Of a stretch of DNA of 33,333 bases, positions 8,152 through 16,180 are shown one piece after another. The notes beneath the pieces are model-generated. The model saw only the letters and a list, made by a program, of their open reading frames with translations. It had not been told where the DNA came from and searched no databases. The DNA is from Pirellulales bacterium. GTDB lineage: Bacteria > Planctomycetota > Planctomycetia > Pirellulales > JADZDJ01. Location of the stretch: positions 1 through 33,333 of the forward strand of contig DASRSD010000161.1 of NCBI GenBank assembly GCA_035656635.1, written 5' to 3'. Each line of letters starts with the position of its first letter. Positions within the stretch are counted from its first letter, which is position 1. Both the position numbers and the translations under genes were made by a program.

Positions 8152-10167
8152 ATGTCGCTTAATCCTGCTCAACGCCAGGCTGTTGAAACGCTTTCCGGAC
8201 CGCTATTGGTTCTGGCCGGGGCAGGCACGGGCAAAACTCGCGTGGTTACATTTCGAATTGCCAACCTAATCCGCAATCGCACGAAGCCGGAACGGATTTT
8301 GGCGGTCACCTTTACCAACAAAGCGGCCGGCGAAATGCAACAACGGGCTGCCGAACTGTTGGGCAAGCAACTGAAGTCGCGGCCAGAAATTTCCACATTT
8401 CATTCGCTGTGCGTGCGAATACTTCGGCGGCAAATTCAGCATTTAGGCTATCCGCGGCAGTTTGTCATTTTCGATCGCGGCGATCAGGAAGGAGCCGCCC
8501 GGCAATCGCTGCGCGAAGTTCGGGCCAGCGCCGACCGGCTGCGTCCCGGCGATTTGCTGTATTTCATTGGGCGTTGGAAAACGGCGGGCGTGGAACCCAA
8601 CGAAGCCGCTGCACAGGCGGAAACGGAGCGCGATCATCTTGCGGCGGTGGCTTACCGCCGCTACCAAGACGCTTTGAAAACCGCGGGCGCTGTCGATTTC
8701 GACGATCTGCTGCTGCTCACGCAAAAACTGTTCGACGAGTTTCCGCAAGTTCGCCGCGATGAAGCGCGCCGCTTCGACCATCTGCTGATCGATGAATATC
8801 AGGACACCAACGCCAGCCAATACCGGATTGTGAAAGCGCTCGCCGGTGGTCATGGAAACTTGTGCGTGGTGGGGGACGATGATCAATCGATTTACGCTTG
8901 GCGCGGCGCCGAAGTGGAACACATCCTGCGATTCCAGCACGATTGGCCCCACGCCACCGTGGTGCGGCTAGAAGATAATTACCGCACCTGCGAAGCCATT
9001 TTGGAATTCGCCAACCGGTTGATTGCGTTTAACCGAAATCGCCATGAAAAAGTGCTGCGCGCTTCCATCTCCGGCGGTTTGCGGCCAAGCATCGTGCAAT
9101 GCCAGGACGAGACCGACGAAGCCGCACAAACCGTCGCAGATATTAAACTGCGGCTGGAAAACCCGGCGATTCAGCGGTGCGAAATTGCCATTTTGTGCCG
9201 CACCAACGAACAGCCACGACCCTTCGAAATGGAACTTCGCAAGGAAAAACTTCCTTACGTGCTGATTGGCGGACAATCGTTTTACGATCGCCGGGAAGTG
9301 AAAGACCTTCTGGCTTATCTGCGCGTGCTAGATCGCCCGCACGATGAGCCATCGTTATTGCGGATCATCAACATTCCGCCGCGCGGCATTGGGCAAACCA
9401 CGGTCAAAACGCTGGTGGAGCAGGCGGTGCAGCAAGGCCGCCCCTTGTGGGATGTTTTGGCGAACCTGCCAACCGACGCCAAATTGACCCCGGTGGCGAT
9501 CGAAGCGACGAATAAATTTCGCACGTTGATTGAATCATATCGTGCTCGTGTTGCTGAAGAGCCGCTATCCGAAATTACCACGCAATTGATCACGCACATC
9601 CGCTATCAGGACGATTTGGCCCGGCAATACCCTGATGCCAACGAGCAGCAAAGCCGCTGGGCCAGCGTCCGGGAACTAATTAACGCTTTGGCGTCGTACG
9701 AAAAGCGCGCGAAAAAACCCACACTCCGTGCTTTTCTGGACGAAGTGGCGCTCGGCGAGCGCGACGAAGCCAGCGACAAGGAATCGAAACTCAATCGCAA
9801 TGCCATCGCACTCATGACATTGCACGCCGCCAAAGGATTGGAATTTCCGCACGTGTATTTGGTCGGCCTGGAAGAAGGCTTGCTGCCGCATCAAAAATCG
9901 GTTGACGCGGAAAAAAATGGCGACACGAAGGCCATCGACGAGGAACGCCGGCTGTGTTATGTGGGGGTGACGAGGGCGAAAGATCGGCTGACACTGTCGC
10001 TGGCGCTTTCGCGAATGAAATGGGGCAAAGCGCGGCCCACGGAACCGAGCCGGTTTTTGTATGAATTAACCGGTCAGGCGGAAAATCGAAAATCACGAAC
10101 GCCACAAAATGCAAAGAAAGCACCGTCGCAACGCCATGGAACTTTGCGGCGCGCTCCGCTCAGATGA
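8152..10167 (+). CDS. UvrD/Rep-family ATP-dependent DNA helicase
   Basis: The 671-residue SF1A helicase begins MSLNPAQRQAVETLSGPLLV, the Q-motif and first strand of the family. It has Walker A AGAGTGKT at 22-29, TFTNKAAGEM (Ia), LLIDEYQDTN (II), VGDDDQSIYAWRGA (III), LEDNYRT (IV), TLHAAKGLEFPHVYLVGLEEG (V) and RLCYVGVTRAKDRL (VI). Proteins of this group unwind DNA 3'-to-5' in repair and replication restart. The length is close to Rep (about 673) and shorter than most UvrD/PcrA; the extended C-terminus that binds RNA polymerase in PcrA appears minimal. Rep versus UvrD cannot be decided here. The 286 bases upstream contain the 10-base palindrome AGAATATTCT at 8127-8136 but no recognised SOS box. 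It converges on the sulfotransferase fusion gene. Confidence 0.93.
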   Translation: MSLNPAQRQAVETLSGPLLVLAGAGTGKTRVVTFRIANLIRNRTKPERILAVTFTNKAAGEMQQRAAELLGKQLKSRPEISTFHSLCVRILRRQIQHLGYPRQFVIFDRGDQEGAARQSLREVRASADRLRPGDLLYFIGRWKTAGVEPNEAAAQAETERDHLAAVAYRRYQDALKTAGAVDFDDLLLLTQKLFDEFPQVRRDEARRFDHLLIDEYQDTNASQYRIVKALAGGHGNLCVVGDDDQSIYAWRGAEVEHILRFQHDWPHATVVRLEDNYRTCEAILEFANRLIAFNRNRHEKVLRASISGGLRPSIVQCQDETDEAAQTVADIKLRLENPAIQRCEIAILCRTNEQPRPFEMELRKEKLPYVLIGGQSFYDRREVKDLLAYLRVLDRPHDEPSLLRIINIPPRGIGQTTVKTLVEQAVQQGRPLWDVLANLPTDAKLTPVAIEATNKFRTLIESYRARVAEEPLSEITTQLITHIRYQDDLARQYPDANEQQSRWASVRELINALASYEKRAKKPTLRAFLDEVALGERDEASDKESKLNRNAIALMTLHAAKGLEFPHVYLVGLEEGLLPHQKSVDAEKNGDTKAIDEERRLCYVGVTRAKDRLTLSLALSRMKWGKARPTEPSRFLYELTGQAENRKSRTPQNAKKAPSQRHGTLRRAPLR

Positions 10168-10216
10168 ATTGCTGAGTTGCCGTTGCGCAAAGCCGGCTGC
10201 GAAGCACGCAATGGGC

Positions 10217-11584
10217 TTATTGTCGGACGATGGGGCCCAGCAGTTGGCAAATCTCGCCGGGTTCAATTTTGAAAGTGCGAACAATATCGATCCCATCGCC
10301 GGTGCCGCCGGGAACGCCATCTGAACCATAGCTCGTAATGACGAAAGTGTCGGGCCCGGTTACCGAATAATGGAGCTTTTGGTTCCAAGCATCGGTGATT
10401 TCTTTTGCCGAGCGGTTGTCCTGAATAGCACACAGTTTTGCAGGCAACTTTTGATTCTGCAGGGCGTACAGCTCGATGCGATTGGCCGTTTTATCGATGG
10501 TGGCAACGGTGAAATCAACCGGTGAATTTGCATTGGCCAACGATCTGGAAAAAAATAGGCCGAAAAAAATGATGCTGGCAGCGAACGCGGCAACCATGCC
10601 GGCCGGCAGGTTTGAATACTCGCGAAATTTCCGACGAATGCTGACTTTCCGATTGGGGCGTGTGTCTGCCGAGGGGATTGCACGCACGGGGCCTGGCTGC
10701 GACGCCCCAGGAAAAAAGCTGCGCGGGGTTGGTTCCTCGAAGAAGCTTTCCCACGGGGTGCCTAAGAAGTGTTGTTGCAATTCAGTGTAATTTTCAATCG
10801 CCACCGATAAGGGACGCACTTCCTGCTTGATCATATTAATTTTTAGATCGCACACGTCGACGCCGAGAAACTGCTGCGCTTGCCGCAAGTGTTCCGCAGG
10901 AGTTTGTGAGACATCTTCATAAAACCAATCCAGGGTTTCGTGTCCCGCGATTTTTTTATCGATGACTTTATTATAACGCTGCCTGCTGCGCCATTCGGCT
11001 ATGCACTGCCTGGGCTTAAGATGCACCACCGCTTGCGATCTTTCAGACTCACTTCCAATTTTGAACTTTGTGGTTTGTTCTGCTATTTTCAGAGAGGTAT
11101 AAGTCGCTAAAAGATTACGCCGTTTAAGATAAATAATTTGCACCTCTTGGTTTCGCTGCAGCCATTTCCAAATGCAGCGGAACGTGTGATTTTCAACCTG
11201 CTCTGGAAACAGCTTGAAGCCAACCGCCTTGACGTGGTCTGGGTAAGACGCAAATACATACTGCTCAAGAAACTCCAGCGGCCATTTATTTCGGAACTCC
11301 ATTAACTTGGCGGAATGATTTTCGTAGCTGCCGAAAGCAAAATCGATTCGCTTGCGGTGAAACAACTCGGCAAAGGCGACAATTTGCGGATGATTGTCCA
11401 GGGCATCGATAATCATTGAGGAGCCGGAACGTGGATGCCCCAACAAGACGAACTTGCGGTAGCTGCGATTCGACCCTTGCAAGGCAGCCGGCCGGGTGGC
11501 AACTAAATCTGCAACGGTCGTTTTTTCTGGACGTTGGGCGGGCTTCAACGATTGAAGCGCGGTGCCGAGGCGTGCTTCGGGCAT
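10217..11584 (-). CDS. Sulfotransferase fused to a transmembrane helix and GspG-like pseudopilin domain
   Basis: The 455-residue protein has two unrelated halves. Residues about 43-290 resemble Stf0-like sulfotransferases: the 5'-phosphosulfate loop is at 51-56 (PRSGSS), followed by NHPQIVAFAELFHRKRI, then IIYLKRRNLLATYTSLKIA, which matches the 3'-phosphate-binding region. These enzymes transfer sulfate from PAPS to a sugar or lipid acceptor. After a Pro/Arg-rich linker a transmembrane helix lies at 328-350. The last 105 residues look like the soluble part of GspG: IELYALQNQKLP, then DAWNQKLHYSV at 398-408 and SYGSDGVPGGTGDGIDI at 418-434, the calcium-loop end of type II secretion major pseudopilins. 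No prepilin-peptidase leader is present at the N-terminus. A strong Shine-Dalgarno (GGGAGGAGAT, 11592-11600) fixes the start. The stop at 10217 converges on the helicase gene. The acceptor, topology and role of the fusion are unknown. Confidence 0.8.
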   Translation of the reverse strand: MPEARLGTALQSLKPAQRPEKTTVADLVATRPAALQGSNRSYRKFVLLGHPRSGSSMIIDALDNHPQIVAFAELFHRKRIDFAFGSYENHSAKLMEFRNKWPLEFLEQYVFASYPDHVKAVGFKLFPEQVENHTFRCIWKWLQRNQEVQIIYLKRRNLLATYTSLKIAEQTTKFKIGSESERSQAVVHLKPRQCIAEWRSRQRYNKVIDKKIAGHETLDWFYEDVSQTPAEHLRQAQQFLGVDVCDLKINMIKQEVRPLSVAIENYTELQQHFLGTPWESFFEEPTPRSFFPGASQPGPVRAIPSADTRPNRKVSIRRKFREYSNLPAGMVAAFAASIIFFGLFFSRSLANANSPVDFTVATIDKTANRIELYALQNQKLPAKLCAIQDNRSAKEITDAWNQKLHYSVTGPDTFVITSYGSDGVPGGTGDGIDIVRTFKIEPGEICQLLGPIVRQ

Positions 11585-11591
11585 AGTAACA

Positions 11592-11600
11592 TCTCCTCCC
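11592..11600 (-). promoter_or_regulatory. Strong Shine-Dalgarno of the sulfotransferase-pseudopilin gene
   Basis: On the reverse strand GGGAGGAGAT ends seven bases before the ATG at 11584. It is one of the strongest ribosome-binding sites in a window where many genes have none, and it supports active translation from this start. Confidence 0.7.
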
Positions 11601-11643
11601 TTACGACAAATTTAAGCCTATGCGCTCGATGAATTGCCGAAGA

Positions 11644-11731
11644 GCGGAAAACTACGACGTCACTGCAAAGATGCGAAATTGGATCGTCTAAACTTTTTGC
11701 GACGTCTAAAAAGACACTCCTAGTTTTCCGC
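11644..11731. repeat. Long-spaced perfect inverted repeat upstream of the sulfotransferase fusion
   Basis: Perfect 11-base arms GCGGAAAACTA (11644-11654) and TAGTTTTCCGC (11721-11731) bracket 66 bases. Inside each arm lies the palindrome GACGTC (11656-11661 and 11701-11706). Between them CTTTTT and AAAAAG form a further inverted pair around the second GACGTC. The element lies 60-147 bases before the start codon of the fusion gene, so it could be an operator array, a leader RNA fold or the remains of a small mobile element. I see no target-site duplication. Confidence 0.6.
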
Positions 11732-11826
11732 GAAAGTAACCCATGCGACACGCGCCGCTTGAATCAACTAATCAGCATCTTCGACACGTTCGGCACGCCC
11801 ACTTTAGCCAATAATACCCCTACATA

Positions 11827-12597
11827 TTACCGGGGTGGTTCGGGCGGAGCCGGTTGATCGCCCGGCTTTTTGCCGAATAAAAAGTGCATGAGATCGCGGG
11901 TGCCGATCAACCGCGGGCTGGAAAACATTTCGCCGGCAGGAAAACCCGCGGCCGTTCCCAGTTGCACGGCGAAGGCCTGCACGCGCTGCTCGATCTGCTT
12001 TTCCGGCTTGGCGCCGAATTGTGTTTCGTAGCAACGGATGGCTTCGAGCTTGGCTGCCAGCGTGTCGGTAATGTCGACCACGATGCTGCCTGCCCCCGGC
12101 GGCACGCCAAATGAGGTGAATGCCAGCGTGTAATACAAATAGGCGGTGATGGTGTGAACCGGCAGACCGTCGAAGTGTTGATCCCACTTGGTTAGCCGTG
12201 CGTAGAACACGCTGGCATCGGTAATTTGCATCGCCTGAAAATGGTCGGGCGAAGCCAGTGGCGTTTTTTCGCCAAAGCCAAACACCAACCGCGGCCGGTA
12301 GCGGCGGAACACTTTGCCCAACGCCACCCGGGCTTCGAACGTGTCGAACAACCGCCGGTTGGGCAATCCCAACTGCACCCGCACGTGCACGCCGAGTTTT
12401 TTTGCCGCCGCCTCGGCTTCGGCCAGCCGCGCTTCCGGCCCAGGCGAATGCGGCGTGGGTTCGCCATCCGTGAGATCGACAATGCCCACGCGATAACCCT
12501 GCTTGACCAGTTTGGCCAGCGTGCCGCCGCAGGCGATTTCCACATCATCCGGATGCGCGCCGACGGCAATCACATCGAGCGGTTTTTCGTCAGGCAT
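11827..12597 (-). CDS. PIG-L (LmbE-like) deacetylase, BshB1-like
   Basis: The 256-residue protein begins with a strand followed by AHPDD at 14-18, the zinc-binding and catalytic motif of PIG-L deacetylases. It then has [44 protein letters not shown] and SPDHFQAM, whose His would be the third zinc ligand. These enzymes remove the acetyl group from N-acetylglucosamine-type substrates. The order of motifs resembles BshB1 of bacillithiol synthesis, but the usual DRHPDH box is changed to a SPDH version, and no other bacillithiol genes are in view, so the substrate stays open. The ATG at 12597 lacks a Shine-Dalgarno. It starts 26 bases after the end of the CobL gene on the same strand. Confidence 0.85.
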   Translation of the reverse strand: MPDEKPLDVIAVGAHPDDVEIACGGTLAKLVKQGYRVGIVDLTDGEPTPHSPGPEARLAEAEAAAKKLGVHVRVQLGLPNRRLFDTFEARVALGKVFRRYRPRLVFGFGEKTPLASPDHFQAMQITDASVFYARLTKWDQHFDGLPVHTITAYLYYTLAFTSFGVPPGAGSIVVDITDTLAAKLEAIRCYETQFGAKPEKQIEQRVQAFAVQLGTAAGFPAGEMFSSPRLIGTRDLMHFLFGKKPGDQPAPPEPPR

Positions 12598-12622
12598 GGT
12601 TTAGAAGTGGAAAGGAAAAATC

Positions 12623-13867
12623 TCATTTCGGTTTGACTGTGCTCAGTAAGAACGTGGGATTCAATGCGACAAATCGCATCCTTTCCAGTTGCTGTGTGCC
12701 GCGAGCGACGTTGATCATGAGCACGTTGACGTCGCCAGTATGCCGTTGCAATCCTTCGCGCACGGCTGCCAAGTTTTCGATGCTGCCGACGGAAGCGACC
12801 AATCGCCCGCCGGGCTTCAATTGCTTGTACGCCAGTTCCACCAGCCGGGAAATTTCGCGCCCGCTGCCGCCGACAAAAATGCAATCGGGCTGCGGCAAAT
12901 TGCCCCACGCCTCCGGGGCACGGCCCAACACGGGCACCAGGTTTTTCACGCGAAAGCGCTCGGCGTTCGCTTTAATCAGCTCGATATCTTCCGGATCCAT
13001 TTCAATGGCGTAGGCTGTGCCTTCGGCGGCTAACAAGGCGGATTCAACCGAGACCGATCCGCTGCCGGCCCCCACATCCCACACAATGCTGTTCGTTGCG
13101 ATGGCCAATTCCGCCAGGGCAATGCTGCGGACTTCCGCCGGGGTAAGCAGGCCGCGCTTTGGCCGGGCTTGTAAAAATACTTCATCCGGATTGCCGAAGC
13201 GACGCAGCCGTTGGGCATCGGTCGGACGATCGGGCGTTTCCGGCCGCCGCACCAAAATCATCACATTCAGCGGGGCGAATTGCTCACGGGCAATTTCATT
13301 CAGCGAGCCTTGCGTTACTCGTTCATCGGGCGAACCGAGATTTTCACACACATAGGCCTGAAAATAATCGATTTGCTCGCCCAGCAAGGCCTTGGCCACG
13401 GCGGCGGGCGGAAACGCTTCGCTGGTGAACAGGCCCACGGTGTCGGCGATGCGGATTTTTTCGATCACTGCAGTCAGCGGATGCGAAGCCAAGTTGGTCA
13501 GGTAAGCATCTTCCCAACTTTCTTTCACTCGGGCGAACGCCAATTGCATGCTGCTGACGTGCGGCACGACCTCGAAGCGATCCTTGCCGAGCTTATCGCA
13601 CAAATAGCGGGCCACGCCGTAAAAAAGCGGATCGCCCGAAGCCAGCACGGCGATTTTTTTGTCGCCAGCCTGGCTGACCAGTTGGACGGCTTCATCCAAA
13701 TTTCCGCCCAGCGACACACGCTGCTCGGTCACGCCCGATTTGGGCAATAACTTGAGCGTGGCCTCCGCGCCAAGCACCAGTTCGGCCTCTTCAATCAGCC
13801 TGCGGGCCTGGGCAGTGATTCCTTCCAGTCCATCGTCGCCAATGCCGATGATGTGGATTTTCTTCAT
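12623..13867 (-). CDS. cobL: Bifunctional precorrin-6Y C5,15-methyltransferase/decarboxylase (CobL, CbiE-CbiT fusion)
   Basis: The 414-residue protein joins two methyltransferases. Residues 1 to about 205 are a CbiE/tetrapyrrole methylase domain (IHIIGIGDDGLEG, then LASGDPLFYGVARYL). Residues about 225-400 are a CbiT class I SAM methyltransferase with WDVGAGSGSVSVE near 260 and DCIFVGGSGREI further on. CobL methylates C5 and C15 and decarboxylates the C12 acetate in cobalamin synthesis. No other corrin-pathway gene is present in the window. The start at 13867 is preceded by a weak GGCGGC site and by the hairpin listed at 13871-13890. The PIG-L gene follows after 25 bases and is probably co-transcribed. 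Confidence 0.93.
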   Translation of the reverse strand: MKKIHIIGIGDDGLEGITAQARRLIEEAELVLGAEATLKLLPKSGVTEQRVSLGGNLDEAVQLVSQAGDKKIAVLASGDPLFYGVARYLCDKLGKDRFEVVPHVSSMQLAFARVKESWEDAYLTNLASHPLTAVIEKIRIADTVGLFTSEAFPPAAVAKALLGEQIDYFQAYVCENLGSPDERVTQGSLNEIAREQFAPLNVMILVRRPETPDRPTDAQRLRRFGNPDEVFLQARPKRGLLTPAEVRSIALAELAIATNSIVWDVGAGSGSVSVESALLAAEGTAYAIEMDPEDIELIKANAERFRVKNLVPVLGRAPEAWGNLPQPDCIFVGGSGREISRLVELAYKQLKPGGRLVASVGSIENLAAVREGLQRHTGDVNVLMINVARGTQQLERMRFVALNPTFLLSTVKPK

Positions 13868-13870
13868 GCC

Positions 13871-13890
13871 GCCGATTCTACGTTATCGGC
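13871..13890 (-). promoter_or_regulatory. Hairpin adjacent to the cobL start codon
   Basis: GCCGAT (13871-13876) and ATCGGC (13885-13890) form a six-base perfect stem with an eight-base loop, ending three bases before the cobL ATG. Because it adjoins the weak ribosome-binding region it might reduce translation. I see no cobalamin-riboswitch motifs around it. Confidence 0.35.
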
Positions 13891-13949
13891 GTAAAAACGA
13901 AAAGCGGTTATCAAACGTCTGACAATAGGGTGCGACAAAAATTCGCCGA

Positions 13950-14126
13950 TTAGTCAGCCAACACGCGGTCGAGCACCAGCAATAGCACGCCGCCGGCGAT
14001 CAGCGACGAACCGGCAATAACTTCGTGACCTTCGAAAATGCTGACCAACACGAACTGCCTTCCCATCAATGGCAAAACGAACGAGCCGATTCCCAATATC
14101 AGCAAAAAGATTGTAATACGGCGCAT
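13950..14126 (-). CDS. Small membrane protein of 58 residues, unrecognised
   Basis: From the ATG at 14126 the reverse strand encodes MRRITIFLLILGIGSFVLPL, a short polar loop, then SSLIAGGVLLLVLDRVLAD and a stop at 13950. This gives two hydrophobic helices joined by about 15 residues, with positively charged residues before the first helix. GGGAG about nine bases before the ATG is a good Shine-Dalgarno, which distinguishes it from a chance ORF. It sits downstream of the terminator of the A-type carrier gene and 82 bases before cobL, so it either has its own promoter or leads the cobL transcript. I do not recognise a family and assign no function. Confidence 0.6.
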   Translation of the reverse strand: MRRITIFLLILGIGSFVLPLMGRQFVLVSIFEGHEVIAGSSLIAGGVLLLVLDRVLAD

Positions 14127-14221
14127 AAGTGCGCTCCCATAATCTCGCGAAAAGAGAATAAGAAAAGAACGCTCTTAGCGGGGTATTTTAACCAAGGTTC
14201 CGTCCGACGCCATCAGGGCGC

Positions 14222-14260
14222 AAAAAAAGTGCCACGCAAAGATGGGTCCATTGCGTGGCA
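14222..14260 (-). terminator. Intrinsic terminator downstream of the A-type Fe-S carrier gene
   Basis: TGCCACGCAA (14230-14239) and TTGCGTGGCA (14251-14260) are perfect 10-base inverted arms with an 11-base loop. On the reverse strand the stem is followed by C and seven T (A-run at 14222-14228). It lies 86 bases after the carrier gene's stop and before the 58-residue gene, so it separates the two transcripts. Confidence 0.85.
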
Positions 14261-14346
14261 ACGGTGGGTATTTTTAATCGGGGTCGCAAAGCACCGCTGC
14301 CCTTGCGGTTCGCGGCAATAGCGACATCAACCAATCACAAAACTTT

Positions 14347-14679
14347 TTATGCTTGGAACGAGCTGCCGCAGCCACAGCTTTTAACGGCGTTGGGGTTATC
14401 GAAGGTGAAGCCGCGTTTTTCCAGCCCTTCGTAAAAATCGACCGTGGTGCCGTCGAGGTATAAAGCGCTTTTCTTATCGACGACCAGGCTCACGCCGTGG
14501 CAATCGTATTTGGAGTCGGCCTTTTCATCGAACTTTTGATCAAAGCCCAAGTTGTATTGGAAACCGCTGCAACCACCTCCGGCCACGCCCACGCGCAACA
14601 GCGTGCCGGCTCCCATCTTTTGGTCTTCAAGAATTTTCTTGACTTCTTTTGCAGCCCGTTCGGTGAGCGAAACAGCCAT
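14347..14679 (-). CDS. A-type iron-sulfur carrier protein (IscA/ErpA/SufA family)
   Basis: The 110-residue protein has the family fold and the three cysteines that bind Fe or an Fe-S cluster: C37 in GGGCSGF, and C102 and C104 in SCGCGSSF at the C-terminus. Length and spacing are standard. A-type carriers take nascent clusters from the scaffold and hand them to apo-proteins in the cytoplasm. AGGAG about 11 bases upstream supports the ATG at 14679. It lies downstream of the cysteine desulfurase gene on the same strand, fitting a shared role in Fe-S assembly, but a promoter between them and a terminator after it suggest it can be expressed alone. IscA, ErpA and SufA cannot be told apart here. 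Confidence 0.93.
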   Translation of the reverse strand: MAVSLTERAAKEVKKILEDQKMGAGTLLRVGVAGGGCSGFQYNLGFDQKFDEKADSKYDCHGVSLVVDKKSALYLDGTTVDFYEGLEKRGFTFDNPNAVKSCGCGSSFQA

Positions 14680-14733
14680 GGCGAGTTAAACTCCTGAATT
14701 CTTCATTGAAATGGGTTGATAGCGGTGGCTTTT

Positions 14734-14766
14734 ATTTCAGCACTTCTCTGAATTATACGCTGAAAT
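14734..14766 (-). promoter_or_regulatory. Promoter of the A-type carrier gene bracketed by an inverted repeat
   Basis: On the reverse strand a perfect TATAAT (14757-14752) would start transcription near 14745, 66 bases before the ATG. The -35 region is poor. The -10 box is bracketed by perfect eight-base arms ATTTCAGC (14734-14741) and GCTGAAAT (14759-14766), whose centre lies about two bases from the -10 box. This is the layout of a repressor or activator site that would control polymerase access. Confidence 0.5.
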
Positions 14767-14867
14767 TTTCAAATGGAAGAGGGCAATTTTGTGACGGGCC
14801 CATGGACCAAACACCAAGCAGGAACTGAATTTGCCGCTGCCAATTGGCCATTACAATAGGTTTTTGG

Positions 14868-16103
14868 TTACTTTTCCCTCCCCATACTCGAAAGTTTTCG
14901 CAGGCGGTTGACGGAACCGGCGACAATCTCGATTGCGGCTTCCACGTTAGCGGCTGTGTTGAAGCGGCCCAGGCCAAACCGCAGGCTGCTGCGAACGGCA
15001 TCCTCGGAAAGGCCTAGCGCTCGCAACACATGGCTGGGTTGTGGATTAGCCGAAGTGCAAGCGCTGCCTGCGCTAACAGCCAACCGATCTTGCATGTCCA
15101 GCAGCAGCGCCTCACCTTCGACAAAAACAAAACTGACATTCAAATTGCCGGGCAGGCGAACAAGGTTGTTGTTGATCTTGGGCTGATCCAGTTCTGGGCC
15201 ATTGAGGACCACATTGGGCAGATGTTCGGTCAGCCCGGAAAACAGTCGATTTCTTAGTGCGGCCTGGCGGGGTTGTTCGACGGGCATTTCTTGATCGCAC
15301 AATTGTAAAGCCCGGGCAAAACCGACAATGCCCGGCACGTTGGCGGTGCCGCTGCGCAAGCCATTTTCTTGCCCGCCGCCGAAAATCTGAGGTTCCAATT
15401 TAACCAGCGGGGTCCGCCGACGTACAAACAACGCGCCGATTCCTTTCGGCCCATAAATCTTGTGGGCCGAAAAGCTCAGCAAATCGACTGGCAAATCGTC
15501 CACATGGACAGGCATTTTCCCCACGGCCTGCGTGGCATCGCTGTGCAATAAAATTCCGCGCTGTCGGCACACGGTTCCAATTTCCGCCAAGGGCTGAATC
15601 ACGCCGATTTCGTTATTCGCCAGCATCACGCTTACCAACACAGTATTCTCACGCATGGCAGCGGCAACTTGCTCGGCTGAAATTAGGCCCGCGCCAGAAC
15701 TGCCGGCCTGTTCCACAGGCAACAGCGTGATTTCGCAGCCGCGCTGGCTCAGAAACTCCAAGGGATCCAAGATGGCCTTGTGTTCGGTCATCACACTAAT
15801 GATGTGTGGCGGCCGATCGGGCTTTTTGATCCGTGCTCGCTCCGTCACCCCGCGCAATGCCAGGTTGTTGCTTTCCGTCGCGCCGCTGGTAAACACGATT
15901 TCCCGCGGCTGGGCGCCAATACTTTCTGCGATACTTTCCCGGGCTGCAGCCACGGCTTCGCGCGCTTCCCAGCCGTAACGGTGGCTGGTGCTGCCCGCAT
16001 TTCCAAATTGCTCGCTGAAAAACGGCAACATGGCCTCCAACACCCGCGGATCGACCCGCGTAGTGGCGTGGTTATCCATGTAGATGGGCAAGTCGCTGGC
16101 CAT
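14868..16103 (-). CDS. Cysteine desulfurase, IscS/NifS type
   Basis: The 411-residue PLP enzyme removes sulfur from L-cysteine as a persulfide for Fe-S and thio-cofactor synthesis. Visible motifs are YMDNHATTRVDPRV at the N-terminus, SGATESNN at 73-80, TEHKAILDP with H108, the PLP-binding lysine K215 in SFSAHKIYGPKG, GGGQENGLRSGT, and the active-site cysteine C349 in SAGSACTSANPQPSHVL. The SACTS loop and length place it with class I IscS/NifS, not SufS. No Shine-Dalgarno is evident before the ATG at 16103. The gene precedes the A-type carrier by 188 bases; no IscU, IscR or ferredoxin gene is in this cluster. Confidence 0.94.
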   Translation of the reverse strand: MASDLPIYMDNHATTRVDPRVLEAMLPFFSEQFGNAGSTSHRYGWEAREAVAAARESIAESIGAQPREIVFTSGATESNNLALRGVTERARIKKPDRPPHIISVMTEHKAILDPLEFLSQRGCEITLLPVEQAGSSGAGLISAEQVAAAMRENTVLVSVMLANNEIGVIQPLAEIGTVCRQRGILLHSDATQAVGKMPVHVDDLPVDLLSFSAHKIYGPKGIGALFVRRRTPLVKLEPQIFGGGQENGLRSGTANVPGIVGFARALQLCDQEMPVEQPRQAALRNRLFSGLTEHLPNVVLNGPELDQPKINNNLVRLPGNLNVSFVFVEGEALLLDMQDRLAVSAGSACTSANPQPSHVLRALGLSEDAVRSSLRFGLGRFNTAANVEAAIEIVAGSVNRLRKLSSMGREK

Positions 16104-16180
16104 TCACTTGTTTATTATCGAGCGACGTTCCCTGTCGAAGAAAAAATACCGGAGAAAAACATACGGAACCCCGATTCCGA

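Noticed and set aside
11644-11731. Miniature inverted-repeat transposable element
   Set aside because: The arms are terminal-repeat-like, but no flanking target duplication is visible and no second copy was noticed in the window. Left as an inverted repeat of unknown nature.
13868-13949. Cobalamin riboswitch before cobL
   Set aside because: No B12-box (GCCACTG) or other conserved riboswitch blocks occur in the gap, which is only 82 bases long.
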